From positions 1-64,000 of the forward strand of contig NZ_JAKIKQ010000020.1 of the NCBI RefSeq assembly GCF_023284045.1: DNA of 64,000 nucleotides, read 5' to 3'. Shown here piece by piece: positions 17,920 to 27,560 of this stretch. The notes under the pieces were generated by a model, which was not told the origin of the DNA, ran no database searches, and saw only the letters and a list, made by a program, of their open reading frames with translations. This DNA is from Shewanella kaireitica (GTDB lineage Bacteria; Pseudomonadota; Gammaproteobacteria; Enterobacterales; Shewanellaceae). The first letter of the stretch is position 1. Every line of letters begins with the position of its first letter. Made by a program: the position numbers and the translations under genes.

Positions 17920-20574
17920 ATGAACTTATTGAATCGCATTTCAATAAAGACAAGGATGTTGGCGCTGGTATTACTGCCATTACTTTTTGCTGCATTTCTC
18001 TCAGCATTAGAGATCCGAAAGCAGACTAATAATGTAAGTGCACTCAATACATTAAATAGTAAAGTGACTTTCCTTGAATCATTTTCTGCACTCGATATTA
18101 AAATCAATCAAGCTAGAGAGCAGCTATACGAGCAAAGACAACCTTTTGTATTAGCTGATTTCACCCCATTAGTCGCCCAATTTCCAGCATTACTGCCTAG
18201 CGCATTTACCGCAAAGAATACAGAGGATATCCAAGCATGGTTTTCCAGCACCAAAGAGGCGCTAGCAGAATCACCGGAATTGACTAAAGAGAGCCTGGTT
18301 GACTGGTCGACCTGGATGCAGGAATTACAGGCCCAAGCACTTATAATATTAGAAAAAGATAGACTAGATGTGCCAGAACAGATCAACCAAAATCTAACCA
18401 TCTTATTCCAACTACAATGGTTGTCATTATGGTCCGCAGAAGAGAAGTGGCTGATTAATCAATTGCTCAGCAATCGCACTGACACCGAACTGCTAAATCA
18501 ATTGAACATGAGCGCAGAGAGGCAGCAGCTTTATGTCGAACGCTTTATCAATATTAATGCCAAACCAGAGCAAGTGGATCTACTGCTGAGCACCTTTTCT
18601 GATAAGGCATTTGAGCAAAGCTACCAGTTACGCAGCCATATTTTGCATCAAGACGTACTCGTTGAAAGCCCTAGAGAAAGCTTAGCCGCCTTCAGCCAAA
18701 GACTAATCTTAATCCAATTTATAGTAACCACATTTTCAGAGAAACTGACGAGTAATATCCACAGTGAAATCGCGCAATCAAAAAATCTAATCATTGTATT
18801 TTGTAGCGCTTTATTTGTGTCACTACTTATCATTGCCACCATAGGCGCAAATCTATATCGACGTATCCTTTATTATCTGCAGCATGTCATAAAAACCATG
18901 TCTAAGATCGAGGAAACCCATGATTATTCGAATAAAATAAATGAGAGCGGTAAAGATGAGCTCAGCTTATTCTCTAAAAAACTCAACAATCTTATTCACG
19001 AGCGTTACCTCAATGATGAGAAAATATTACGTGCAAAATCAGATGCAGAAAAAGCAAATCTAGCCAAAAGCTCTTTCCTGGCTAATATGTCTCATGAGAT
19101 TAGAACCCCCTTAAATGGCATCATAGGGATGTCCGAGATTCTAGCAGGCACTAAGCTAACACCAGTACAAACAGAATATCTGCACACTATAGAAACGTCA
19201 TCGCACACATTGTTATTGCTGATTAATGATATCTTAGATCTATCCAAAATTGAGTCCGGAAACCTATCGATTACCAATACCGATACAAATATTGCAGAAG
19301 TGGTTTATGACACCCTCACAATGGTATTAGCTAAGATTTCTGAAAAGAATCTCGACTTACAAATTGATATTCCTGCCGAGATACCGCACCTTGTTTCACT
19401 TGATGAACACCGTATGCGGCAGGTACTGATGAACTTGCTGTCGAATGCTGTGAAGTTTACAACTGAAGGCTTTATTAAAGTGGCTATCACCAGCCAGCTT
19501 GATGCACAGCCATACGCAAAAATACAGATAAAAATCTATGATAGCGGTATAGGGATCGCTGAAGACAAACAGCAACAGATCTTCTCCCCATTTACACAGG
19601 AAGATGGCACTATCACACGTCAGTTTGGTGGCACTGGCTTAGGTTTAGCCATTTGTAAGCAACTAGTGGAGTTGATGGGCGGAGATATACTTATTAGCTC
19701 AGAAAAAGGTAAGGGCAGCTGCTTCTCCGTTGAGCTAAAAGCACGCATAATTGCACAAGTCCCTCCCGTTAATAATGAATTCAAACACCTTACTTCCGCA
19801 CTAATATCAAATGATAACCATATTATCGATATCATTGATGATGCATGCTTGAAGCAAGGGTTCAAGTTGAACTACCGCTATCAATCCTGCTTCGATCTAC
19901 TACAAGACAAACAGAAATTTGATCTATTATTCGTTGATAACTCATCAGCCACCAGAGACGCCCTAACAACATTACCAGAAGTGCTCTCCAAAAAAGATAT
20001 ATTTACCATCGCAGTAAACACCCCTTCAGAGCAAAGAGCCCTCGACAATATTGACTCAACAATCACTTTGCCACTTCTTGGTAGACGCTTTAACAATGCC
20101 ATAAAAAATGGTATCGAAAATAGAATACTGCGTAATAAATCACAGATAACAACTGTTAAAACACTAACCAATGGCAATGACGAAAAAGTAAAAATCGTTA
20201 TTCTTATTGTTGAGGACAACTTGGTTAATCAAAAAGTGGCTTCACTGCTCGTCACGCAAGCCGGATTTGATTTTGTTATCGCTAATAACGGACTGGAAGC
20301 ACTTGAGTTTATTATTAAAGGCGAAGAAATCAATGCAATTTTGATGGATTGTATGATGCCGGTAATGGATGGTTTTACTGCTACAACTAAGATCAGAGAG
20401 TGGGAAAAGCAACACTCAGAGCAACGCCTCCCCATCATTGCGCTTACTGCCAGTGTATTAGACCAAGATATAGAGAAGTGCTATGAGTCTGGCATGGACG
20501 ATTACTTGGCTAAACCCTTCAAAAAAGACGTACTGCTCGACAAGCTTAAGCAAGTATCTAAGCTTGCGAGTTAA
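17920..20574 (+). CDS. Hybrid sensor histidine kinase with receiver domain
   Basis: 884 residues. TM1 is at about 10-28, then an approximately 260-residue periplasmic helical sensor domain and TM2 near 290-310, followed by a HAMP-like linker. HisKA has SFLANMSHEIRTPLNG (His392), and the ATPase has N-box MNLLSNAVKF, DSGIGI and GGTGLGLAI. Then comes a degenerate receiver-like segment and a C-terminal receiver with VEDN, LMDCMMPVMDG (Asp810) and the AKPF lysine. The architecture needs an Hpt partner, which is not fused here. AAGGAG lies about 6 bases before ATG 17920; the longer frame from 17872 has no good site. It is divergent from the PBP/porin pair with a 105-base shared promoter region. Confidence 0.88.
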   Translation: MNLLNRISIKTRMLALVLLPLLFAAFLSALEIRKQTNNVSALNTLNSKVTFLESFSALDIKINQAREQLYEQRQPFVLADFTPLVAQFPALLPSAFTAKNTEDIQAWFSSTKEALAESPELTKESLVDWSTWMQELQAQALIILEKDRLDVPEQINQNLTILFQLQWLSLWSAEEKWLINQLLSNRTDTELLNQLNMSAERQQLYVERFININAKPEQVDLLLSTFSDKAFEQSYQLRSHILHQDVLVESPRESLAAFSQRLILIQFIVTTFSEKLTSNIHSEIAQSKNLIIVFCSALFVSLLIIATIGANLYRRILYYLQHVIKTMSKIEETHDYSNKINESGKDELSLFSKKLNNLIHERYLNDEKILRAKSDAEKANLAKSSFLANMSHEIRTPLNGIIGMSEILAGTKLTPVQTEYLHTIETSSHTLLLLINDILDLSKIESGNLSITNTDTNIAEVVYDTLTMVLAKISEKNLDLQIDIPAEIPHLVSLDEHRMRQVLMNLLSNAVKFTTEGFIKVAITSQLDAQPYAKIQIKIYDSGIGIAEDKQQQIFSPFTQEDGTITRQFGGTGLGLAICKQLVELMGGDILISSEKGKGSCFSVELKARIIAQVPPVNNEFKHLTSALISNDNHIIDIIDDACLKQGFKLNYRYQSCFDLLQDKQKFDLLFVDNSSATRDALTTLPEVLSKKDIFTIAVNTPSEQRALDNIDSTITLPLLGRRFNNAIKNGIENRILRNKSQITTVKTLTNGNDEKVKIVILIVEDNLVNQKVASLLVTQAGFDFVIANNGLEALEFIIKGEEINAILMDCMMPVMDGFTATTKIREWEKQHSEQRLPIIALTASVLDQDIEKCYESGMDDYLAKPFKKDVLLDKLKQVSKLAS

Positions 20575-20739
20575 AATATCTCGTAATGGTCTATGCTTCC
20601 TGGGTCGGTGCTAGTTTAAGAATTACCGTTCATAATTTAATTTCAGTTAAAGCGATAAGCCTGTCAATTGGCCAATAGTCTTTACTGACTCAAACCTAAA
20701 CTTGCATCTCACAAGTTAATAGGTTGAAATAACAACAAT

Positions 20740-21621
20740 ATGAATGAATTTAGTGATTTTATTGCACAAGGGTATTGGTGGCTCTCTTTGCTTGGTGGTC
20801 TTCACTGCCTAGGCCTAGGTTTATACATCCGTTATATCTATCATGAGAAAAATGGTAATCATAAAATTTTAGGTAGTATCTTTAGCCTAATGGCACTTTA
20901 TTTTTTTACAGGCCTACTCACTAAAGAAAATGCGCCCGCCCCTATACACTTTATCTTTCTCTTAATCATCCCAGTCTATTTTCTGTTGATGCCGATGCTT
21001 TACCTGTATTGCTATCGAAGCTTGCATGATGCGAAAACCCCGATTGGTTTTTCACCTCACTTCTACCCTTCTTTAATCGTCGCGATTACCGTACTCAGCA
21101 CTGCGATTTACCGCGTAATAAAACAGGAACAACTCCCAGAAATTTCCCTAAGTAGCGCTCCAGCATTGAGCCATCTGAGTTTGCTTGGTGCCACTCTGCC
21201 AGGGTTACTATTTTTGCAAACTACACTCTATTTTTTCTTTTTATTAAAAATGCTCAGCCACTATCCAGGGCGCACCTCTCGATTACACCAAGAGAGCCTG
21301 AAGGACATCAAGTTTAGATGGTTACTGGTGCTGACTTTAGCGTTATTGAGTAATTGGATTATCAGAGCTGTACTGGTCATTTTACCCTTTTACTTGGGGG
21401 AGCAGTTTATAAGCATCAATCATGCTGCAACAAAACTGGTACTACTACTCACTATTTATATCCTCGCTATTTACGGCTTAAAACAGATCACCTACGCTGC
21501 ATTTTTACGGGGTAAATTAACCCGCCCTACTGAAAAATCGCCCATGAAAGCGAGCCAGCAATTACTCAGCTCAGAAGAGCTCGCTTACTTACAAAAACTG
21601 ATGCAAGACGAAAAAAAATAA
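20740..21621 (+). CDS. Multi-pass membrane protein resembling an AraC-type regulator lacking its HTH
   Basis: 293 residues with about seven membrane helices from residue 12 to 255, then a short cytosolic tail ending SSEELAYLQKLMQDEKK. That tail resembles the linker that, in membrane-bound AraC-type regulators of marine gammaproteobacteria, leads straight into a C-terminal double helix-turn-helix of about 100 residues. Here a stop follows at once and no HTH sequence is found in any frame before the next gene at 21731. It is either a truncated regulator or a stand-alone membrane sensor. The comparison comes from memory of the family. Confidence 0.55.
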   Translation: MNEFSDFIAQGYWWLSLLGGLHCLGLGLYIRYIYHEKNGNHKILGSIFSLMALYFFTGLLTKENAPAPIHFIFLLIIPVYFLLMPMLYLYCYRSLHDAKTPIGFSPHFYPSLIVAITVLSTAIYRVIKQEQLPEISLSSAPALSHLSLLGATLPGLLFLQTTLYFFFLLKMLSHYPGRTSRLHQESLKDIKFRWLLVLTLALLSNWIIRAVLVILPFYLGEQFISINHAATKLVLLLTIYILAIYGLKQITYAAFLRGKLTRPTEKSPMKASQQLLSSEELAYLQKLMQDEKK

Positions 21622-21730
21622 TGTTGTAACTCGGCTTATATCATGGATTTTACGCCCCTAATTGCGCTAGTGTACTCAGGCTATCTCATTATAAATATAC
21701 AAAAATACCTTGAAGGCTAGGAACTACAAC

Positions 21731-23800
21731 ATGGACAGATTGAACAAGCTAACTCTGCTTGCTACCGCAATGACCGCATTGCTTGGTACGAGTATAGCCA
21801 CCTCAGCAGCAGAAAGAACTCACGATATTATTATTGATGACTTTTTCGATATTGGCGGTATGAGTGCAGTCACGCTCAGCCCGAATGGAAAAAAAGCCGT
21901 GTGGCTTGAGTCTCGCTGGGATAAAGAGCTTGATAAAAGCCAGCGCGATCTGTGGCTCGTCGACACTAAATCTCGTCAAACAAAGCGAATGACGTTTACC
22001 AACGAGAGTGAATCAAGCCCACAATGGAGCCCTAACGGCGAGTATGTTTATTATTTGGGTAAGATAAAACAGCCTGATGCAAAAGCGCCTTACAATGGAA
22101 AAACTCAAGTATTCCGAATTTCCATCAGCAGCGGCGATAGCCAACCTATGACTAAAGAGAAGGACGGTGTTAGCAGCTTTGAACTTAGTCATGATGGCAA
22201 AAGTCTATACTTTTTAGCCAATAAAACCGTAAAAGATACCGATGAATGGGCATCAATGCGCGCCAGCCATAGTGCCCCCAAATATGGCCATGGTGAACGT
22301 AAAACTAACCCGCTTTATCAGCTCGACCTAGAGCACTTTAAACAGCAATTACTGCTCGACGATGACAAAGTTGTTTGGGAGTTTAAAGTAAACAATGACG
22401 GCAGCAAAATTGCCCGTATCACCACCAGCGATAACGAACTAGTCTTCCTAGAAGGCTGGTCTGACGTTGAAGTTTTCAACACTAAAACCAAACAAAATGA
22501 TGTACTAGCTGATGAACAGTGGCGTGAACAAGCTCCCTCACCTTACGGTTGGTTACTCGGTTTAGCTTGGCAAGAAAATAACACCGAACTAGCATTTAGA
22601 ATCGATTTTGATGGCCACCCAGGTAAGCTATTTATTAGTAACACCAAAGCAACCGATAAGCCGTCACTTGAAGTTTCACGCCCAGATCTGGTCACTCTCA
22701 CTGCAAGCGATCTCACTTGGCGTCCAAATAGTGATGAAATCTGTTACCGCGGCGCCGATCACGCTCGAGTCAAACTGTTCTGTACCGAAATTGATGACGG
22801 CGAACAGGGTGATACCCGTACCGTCATCCCTGGTGACACTGTCATTGGTAGCTTTAGCTTTAGTCAAAATGGAAAGTCGGTTGCATTTAGCCATAATGGT
22901 TTAGATCACTTCTACGACATGTTTATTTCCGATGCCGATAGCAGCCGGGCTAAACCTGCACGCTTAAGTAATATTAACCCGCAAGTTGATAGCTGGAAAC
23001 TGCCTCAAGTGTCGGTGGTAAAATGGACTGCACCAGATGGCTCAACAGTTGAAGGGATCTTGGACCTACCTGCGGACTATAAGAAAGGGGACGGACCACT
23101 GCCATTGATAGTGCAAATCCATGGCGGCCCAACATCGGCAACACCTTATGCACTACAACACCGCTCTTACGGTCGTTCTACGTTTACCGCTAAAGGCTGG
23201 GCATTGCTATCACCAAACTACCGCGGCTCTACCGGCTATGGCGATAAGTTCTTAACCGATCTTGTTGGTCGTGAGCATGATATCGAAGTAAAAGATATTA
23301 TTGCTGGTGTTGATCAGCTGATAGCCGATGGCATTGTTGATGGTGACAAAATGGCAGTGATGGGTTGGAGTAACGGTGGTTACCTAACTAACGCATTGAT
23401 CAGCACCACTGAGCGCTTTAAAGCGGCGAGCTCTGGCGCTGGTGTGTTTGATCAACGGTTGCAGTGGATGCTAGAAGATACTCCTGGTCACGTGGTTAAC
23501 TTTATGGAAGGCCTGCCTTGGGAGAAACCAGAAGCTTATTCGCATGGCTCTTCGCTTAGCTATGCAGACAAAATCAAAACACCAACGCTTATCCACATTG
23601 GTGAAGGCGATCAACGCGTACCACTCGGGCATGCACAGGGTCTTTATCGTGCACTTAAGCATTACTTAGACGTACCTGTCGAGCTTGTGGTTTACCCAGG
23701 TGAAGGTCATGGTTTGAGTAAATACCAACACCGTAAAGCTAAGATGGAATGGGATCAGAAATGGTTCGAACATTATGTTTTAGGTAAGCCTGCCGAATAA
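21731..23800 (+). CDS. S9 family prolyl-oligopeptidase-like peptidase, secreted
   Basis: 689 residues with a signal peptide (cleavage near TSAAERT). An N-terminal beta-propeller with TolB-like repeats (SPNGKKAVW, WSPNGEYVYYL, SHDGKSLYFL) precedes an alpha/beta hydrolase domain. The catalytic triad reads GWSNGGY (Ser547), GEGDQRVP (Asp627) and GEGHGLSK (His660). It should cleave short peptides in the periplasm. ATG 21731 has AGGA about 8 bases upstream; the TTG at 21710 would disrupt the signal peptide. Confidence 0.9.
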   Translation: MDRLNKLTLLATAMTALLGTSIATSAAERTHDIIIDDFFDIGGMSAVTLSPNGKKAVWLESRWDKELDKSQRDLWLVDTKSRQTKRMTFTNESESSPQWSPNGEYVYYLGKIKQPDAKAPYNGKTQVFRISISSGDSQPMTKEKDGVSSFELSHDGKSLYFLANKTVKDTDEWASMRASHSAPKYGHGERKTNPLYQLDLEHFKQQLLLDDDKVVWEFKVNNDGSKIARITTSDNELVFLEGWSDVEVFNTKTKQNDVLADEQWREQAPSPYGWLLGLAWQENNTELAFRIDFDGHPGKLFISNTKATDKPSLEVSRPDLVTLTASDLTWRPNSDEICYRGADHARVKLFCTEIDDGEQGDTRTVIPGDTVIGSFSFSQNGKSVAFSHNGLDHFYDMFISDADSSRAKPARLSNINPQVDSWKLPQVSVVKWTAPDGSTVEGILDLPADYKKGDGPLPLIVQIHGGPTSATPYALQHRSYGRSTFTAKGWALLSPNYRGSTGYGDKFLTDLVGREHDIEVKDIIAGVDQLIADGIVDGDKMAVMGWSNGGYLTNALISTTERFKAASSGAGVFDQRLQWMLEDTPGHVVNFMEGLPWEKPEAYSHGSSLSYADKIKTPTLIHIGEGDQRVPLGHAQGLYRALKHYLDVPVELVVYPGEGHGLSKYQHRKAKMEWDQKWFEHYVLGKPAE

Positions 23801-23819
23801 GCTTGTCTGTGACATGTAT

Positions 23820-23843
23820 AAAAGCGCCTCATTAGGCGCTTTT
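23820..23843 (+). terminator. Hairpin terminator after S9 peptidase
   Basis: Perfect 9-bp stem AAAAGCGCC/GGCGCTTTT around a 6-base loop, with further T residues following, 20 bases past the peptidase stop. Confidence 0.9.
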
Positions 23844-23956
23844 ATTTTGTCTTTTTAATGAGATAGAAATCGATACAAAAAGCCATTCATTTTCGGTTCA
23901 GAATGGGTATGCTAGTGTTTATACTCATTTGTAGTTTGCTAGATAAGGATAGTTTT

Positions 23957-24523
23957 ATGACCAGCTTAATCAAACGCATCTCCAGCAGCATTTTTCTAGT
24001 CGCCAGTATGTTAATAGCACCACAAGCATTAGCAGAAGATGGTTATAGCCAAGCCAAGAGTACTTTCCAGCAAGCAAATCAAACCCAGAAATTCTTCGAT
24101 ACAGCCTATGGTTACGCACTTTTTCCAACCGTAGGTAAAGGCGGAATAGGCATAGGTGCCGCATATGGCAAAGGCCGTGTTTACCAAGGCGGTAACTATA
24201 AGGGCGATACCAGTTTGACCCAAGTTTCTTTTGGCTTTCAACTTGGTGGCCAAGCCTATAGTGAGATCATCTTCTTTAAAGATGAATCCGCTTACAAAGA
24301 CTTTACCAGTGGTAGCTTTGAGTTTGGCGCGCAAGCATCAGCCGTTGCCATCAATATAGGCGCGAATGCGCAAGCTGGTACAACAGGTAACTCCGCTGGA
24401 GCAGGAAAAAAAGCCGCAACAGCGGCATACATAAATGGTATGGCAGTCTTTACTGTAGCCAAAGGTGGATTGATGTTTGAAGCAGCATTAGCAGGACAAT
24501 CTTTTACTTTTGAAGAGAAATAG
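23957..24523 (+). CDS. SYLF/YSC84-domain lipid-binding protein, secreted
   Basis: 188 residues. The signal peptide is cleaved near PQALAED. The SYLF (Ysc84) domain is recognised from FDTAYGYALFPTVGKGGIGI, followed by the Gly/Ala-rich beta region FGAQASAVAINIGANAQAG and a final KGGLMFEAALAGQSF. Bacterial members are periplasmic or surface proteins thought to bind phospholipid; the role is undefined. AAGGA lies 8 bases before ATG 23957. It is a single-gene unit, convergent with marR. Confidence 0.88.
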   Translation: MTSLIKRISSSIFLVASMLIAPQALAEDGYSQAKSTFQQANQTQKFFDTAYGYALFPTVGKGGIGIGAAYGKGRVYQGGNYKGDTSLTQVSFGFQLGGQAYSEIIFFKDESAYKDFTSGSFEFGAQASAVAINIGANAQAGTTGNSAGAGKKAATAAYINGMAVFTVAKGGLMFEAALAGQSFTFEEK

Positions 24524-24550
24524 CCAATAAAGCTGAGTAATATTCTAATC

Positions 24551-24587
24551 AAAAAGCCTGCCGCTCATTACAAGCGGCAGGCTTTTT
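24551..24587. terminator. Bidirectional terminator between SYLF gene and marR
   Basis: Perfect 15-bp arms (AAAAAGCCTGCCGCT / AGCGGCAGGCTTTTT) with a 7-base loop. A and T tracts on both sides let it work on either strand, as expected between convergent genes. Confidence 0.92.
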
Positions 24588-24618
24588 AATATTTAACGTC
24601 TAAACCCAGTAGGTGCTA

Positions 24619-25158
24619 TCAGTTTTTACTCGCTCCCATAAACTGAATTCTTGTCGGATAAGTTTCACCATTGCTGTTCATGCTTTGTGTAATCCGCTGC
24701 ATCAAACCATCTAGTTGGGTTAAATCTTCAGAACTTAGCGCGGCGACCATCCGTTTTTCCCGCTGATGCAGTACAGGCATTATTTCTTCAACCAACAACT
24801 TACCTTTTTGCGACAACTTAACTAACTTACTGCGTTTATCATCTGGGTTTTCACAGCGTTCAATTAACGCTTCTTTTTCCAATCTAGTCAGTACTTTTGT
24901 CAGCCCGCCCGAGCTGAACAACATGCTTTGGTACAGCTCTGTTGGCGACAGCACGTGCGGCGATGGGTTACGGCGCAAACTGGACAACAGATTGAAATCT
25001 GAACTTTGTAATCCGTAAGACTCAACACACTCTTTAATTATCTGAATAAAAATATTGTTTACTTGCGTCAATCGCAATAAAGCTGGGTATGAGGTTGCTG
25101 CACACTCAGGCCAATTCGCGTCATTCTGTTGCAAAATGTCTTCCATGCACTTTTCCAC
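24619..25158 (-). CDS. MarR family transcriptional regulator
   Basis: 179 residues with a MarR winged helix-turn-helix: SSDFNLLSSLRRN, LSPTELYQSMLFSSGGLTKV (recognition helix) and LEKEALIERCENPDDKRSKLV (wing). It is a dimeric repressor or activator, with the ligand unknown. A GTG start at 25158 is chosen because GAGAGG sits 8 bases upstream; ATG 25146 is the alternative. Two TATCTT/AAGATA dyads at 25197-25246 lie 39-88 bases upstream of the start, suggesting autoregulation and perhaps control of a divergent transcript. Confidence 0.88.
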   Translation of the reverse strand: MEKCMEDILQQNDANWPECAATSYPALLRLTQVNNIFIQIIKECVESYGLQSSDFNLLSSLRRNPSPHVLSPTELYQSMLFSSGGLTKVLTRLEKEALIERCENPDDKRSKLVKLSQKGKLLVEEIMPVLHQREKRMVAALSSEDLTQLDGLMQRITQSMNSNGETYPTRIQFMGASKN

Positions 25159-25196
25159 TTGTTCTACCTCTCACTTTTATTCATTGATCACCATTA

Positions 25197-25214
25197 TATC
25201 TTGCGAGAAAGATA
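25197..25214. promoter_or_regulatory. Dyad operator 1 upstream of marR
   Basis: TATCTTGCGAGAAAGATA: arms TATCTT and AAGATA around a 6-base centre. Its centre is exactly 30 bases from that of the second, more perfect dyad. The same arms in both and the position just upstream of a MarR gene suggest tandem operators for that regulator. Confidence 0.6.
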
Positions 25215-25224
25215 AACGCCATCC

Positions 25225-25246
25225 AGTATCTTTCTAGAAAGATACT
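25225..25246. promoter_or_regulatory. Dyad operator 2 upstream of marR (perfect palindrome)
   Basis: A 22-bp perfect palindrome with half-site AGTATCTTTCT, sharing the TATCTT...AAGATA arms with the site at 25197-25214. The size and form fit a MarR-family dimer. Confidence 0.7.
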
Positions 25247-25868
25247 TTGAGCAATAAGCTGATAATGCCAAAAATTTTGGGCTCACACTATTTAGTGATG
25301 AAATAAATAAGCTAATAATCAAAGCTTTAAAAAAAACAGTAACGCTGTTTATGTTGAACATGCACAGACTGTTATTTGTGGCAGAGATCAGCAGCCAGTC
25401 AGTGAATTGGATTTATCGCGAATTTTTTAGCGTTTTTAAACTGCCTGAACTGAATTCAGCTTTAGCAGCACATTTGCAAAACTAGGCAATTGATACGTTT
25501 TGCCAGTAAAAATTGATTATGTATGACCCTCAGTTAACTGATCACTGCTAGCAACCATGCTTACAGTGCAAGTAAGCGCGATGCTTAACACAACATTCGG
25601 TCGATGCATTCTCTAGGTCTCAAATACTCGCTTGCTGCTTTGCTAATGAGAAAAGCGACAAGCAAACCTTATTAAAACAGTAACGGTTATGGCAAAAAGT
25701 GGCTTAAACACTGAAGTCTAGCCCTAGTCCAACCGTAAACAGCTGAGTAGCAGACCCGCTACTTGCACAGCAAGACTGACTTTGTGGTTAAACAAACAGA
25801 CTCACTGCGCAAGTGGCATAACCCGCGCTATCCAAAGAGAGAGCGTGTATAACAAAGAGAGTGATGAG
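25247..25868. other. Long leader/intergenic region before octaheme cytochrome 1
   Basis: About 620 bases without a convincing gene. It should contain the promoter of the cytochrome gene. I found no perfect CRP or FNR site, no terminator hairpin and no RNA gene. An in-frame extension of the cytochrome reading frame back to 25782 is not used because it would bury the lipoprotein signal. Confidence 0.5.
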
Positions 25869-27395
25869 ATGGGAATGTTTAAAGCAGCATCCTTAACAAT
25901 GATGATGGGGCTTACCGTAGTGGGTTGCGGTAGCGATGATTCACCTGACGTAGAAAATAGACCACCAGTCGCTGTGCCTGATACCGCAGCAGCTTTAGCC
26001 GAAGGCGCACCAATTCGTATCAAAGTACTCGCCAATGATTATGATCCAGATGGCGATGCTATCGAGATAGTCGATTTTGTCATTACTGATGGCAGCGGCT
26101 CTGTATCCCAGAGCAATGATGACTTATTGTTCACACCAGAATCTGCTGGCACAACGCTAATTAACTACACCATATCCGATCCCTATGGTGCGACTGACTC
26201 AACCACAGTGACCATCACAGTCACCAATCCTGAGCCAGAAATCGCTGAATATGTAGGTTCAAATACCTGTGTTAGTTGTCACACAGATAAAGCCACCTTT
26301 TTCGAAACTGGGCATAACTTTAAGTTGAATAAAGTGGTCGACGGTAAAGCACCTGAGTATCCATTTAGCTCGATAGACGGCGCGGTTGAGCTTATGCATG
26401 GTGTCAACAATAGCACTGGTACACCGAATGACTGGAATGACATCAGCTACGTCATCGGCGGCTACGATACTTGGGCGAACTTCCTCGACAAAGACGGCTT
26501 TATTCTGACAGGAACCGGTGTCGCAGTATCTATGCCACAAAACGGCGAAGATATTTCAATCAATCACATGCAAGGTTACTTGCCTGACGCTCCAGCTGAT
26601 TCACAACCATTCGACTGTGGCATATGCCACTCAACAGGGTGGAAGGACTACACGCCAGACTCAGATCTAAACCCTAACCATCAAGATGGTCTTAAAGGTT
26701 TTGCAGGCACTTATAATCAGCCAGGCATCCAGTGTGAAGCTTGTCATGGTGCCGGTAGCATACATATTAAAACCATGTCAGCAGACGATATTTCACGTGT
26801 CGCTAAAGGACGCTTAACCGCTGATCTTGTTAAAGATGACATGGGTTATGGTTTAGCCATTACCTGCTCAGAGTGTCACAGCAAGAAAACCAACCGTCAC
26901 TACCCAGACTTTGTCAGTGAACACAATAAAGACTTTGGTGGCGACAGCATTGGTGGCCGCACGATTCCATACTTTGACGGCGGCCGAGTGGCTGGTGATG
27001 CAATGTTAGGCTTAGATGCTAATACCGGTGAAATGACAAGTAAAAAGCATGATATGGCTTGCCATACTTGCCATAATCCTCACCGCTCAAAAGCTAATAC
27101 CGATCAGCCTGGTCATGAAGATGCGATGCTAAAAGAGTGTAGTGATTGTCATGGTGATAAAGGCTTTACTCCCGATCTAGAAGTACACGCATTCGTGGCA
27201 AAATGTACCACTTGTCACATGCCAAAGAGCAATCACTTCTTTAGAATTAATCTTGAGTTTCCATCGGCGAGTCCAGAAAACTTCTCTGATGACGGCATGT
27301 ATGTGCAGCCTTGGAATGTTGCTAAAGATAGTTGTGGCAGCTGTCATGATGATTATGACGAGCGTGCAGCCATCATTGAAAAAATGCACCAATAA
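25869..27395 (+). CDS. Octaheme c-type cytochrome lipoprotein with Ig-like domain (1)
   Basis: 508 residues. The lipoprotein signal MGMFKAASLTMMMGLTVVGC is followed by a cadherin/Ig-like domain (about residues 30-120, with IKVLANDYDPDGDAIEI) and then eight CxxCH haem sites: CVSCH, CGICH, CEACH, CSECH, CHTCH, CSDCH, CTTCH and CGSCH. By family it is a periplasmic or outer-membrane electron carrier or reductase; the substrate is unknown. The same domain order and several motifs (CEACHGAGSIH against CEKCHNAGSIH) recur in the gene at 28824. ATG 25869 is used; ATG 25875 is also possible. Confidence 0.85.
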   Translation: MGMFKAASLTMMMGLTVVGCGSDDSPDVENRPPVAVPDTAAALAEGAPIRIKVLANDYDPDGDAIEIVDFVITDGSGSVSQSNDDLLFTPESAGTTLINYTISDPYGATDSTTVTITVTNPEPEIAEYVGSNTCVSCHTDKATFFETGHNFKLNKVVDGKAPEYPFSSIDGAVELMHGVNNSTGTPNDWNDISYVIGGYDTWANFLDKDGFILTGTGVAVSMPQNGEDISINHMQGYLPDAPADSQPFDCGICHSTGWKDYTPDSDLNPNHQDGLKGFAGTYNQPGIQCEACHGAGSIHIKTMSADDISRVAKGRLTADLVKDDMGYGLAITCSECHSKKTNRHYPDFVSEHNKDFGGDSIGGRTIPYFDGGRVAGDAMLGLDANTGEMTSKKHDMACHTCHNPHRSKANTDQPGHEDAMLKECSDCHGDKGFTPDLEVHAFVAKCTTCHMPKSNHFFRINLEFPSASPENFSDDGMYVQPWNVAKDSCGSCHDDYDERAAIIEKMHQ

Positions 27396-27421
27396 GCTAA
27401 ATCAATAAACGAGCTCAAAAC

Positions 27422-27452
27422 AAAAGCCAATTAGCATCGCTAATTGGCTTTT
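27422..27452 (+). terminator. Hairpin terminator after octaheme cytochrome 1
   Basis: Perfect 14-bp stem AAAAGCCAATTAGC/GCTAATTGGCTTTT with a 3-base loop, 27 bases past the stop codon. The A and T ends may allow bidirectional use toward the convergent AraC gene. Confidence 0.92.
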
Positions 27453-27560
27453 ACAAAAAAGTCTACTATTCGGTAGTGCCTTAGGTTAGTAGCCCTCATC
27501 TGCCATAAAACAGTAGTTAGGGATGATTAGATATTGATACCTATCGGCTCCCATACATAA

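Noticed and set aside
21605..21730. Frameshift hiding an HTH after the membrane AraC-like gene
   Set aside because: Reading all frames after the A-run gives early stops and no HTH-like sequence, so a frameshift alone does not explain the short protein.
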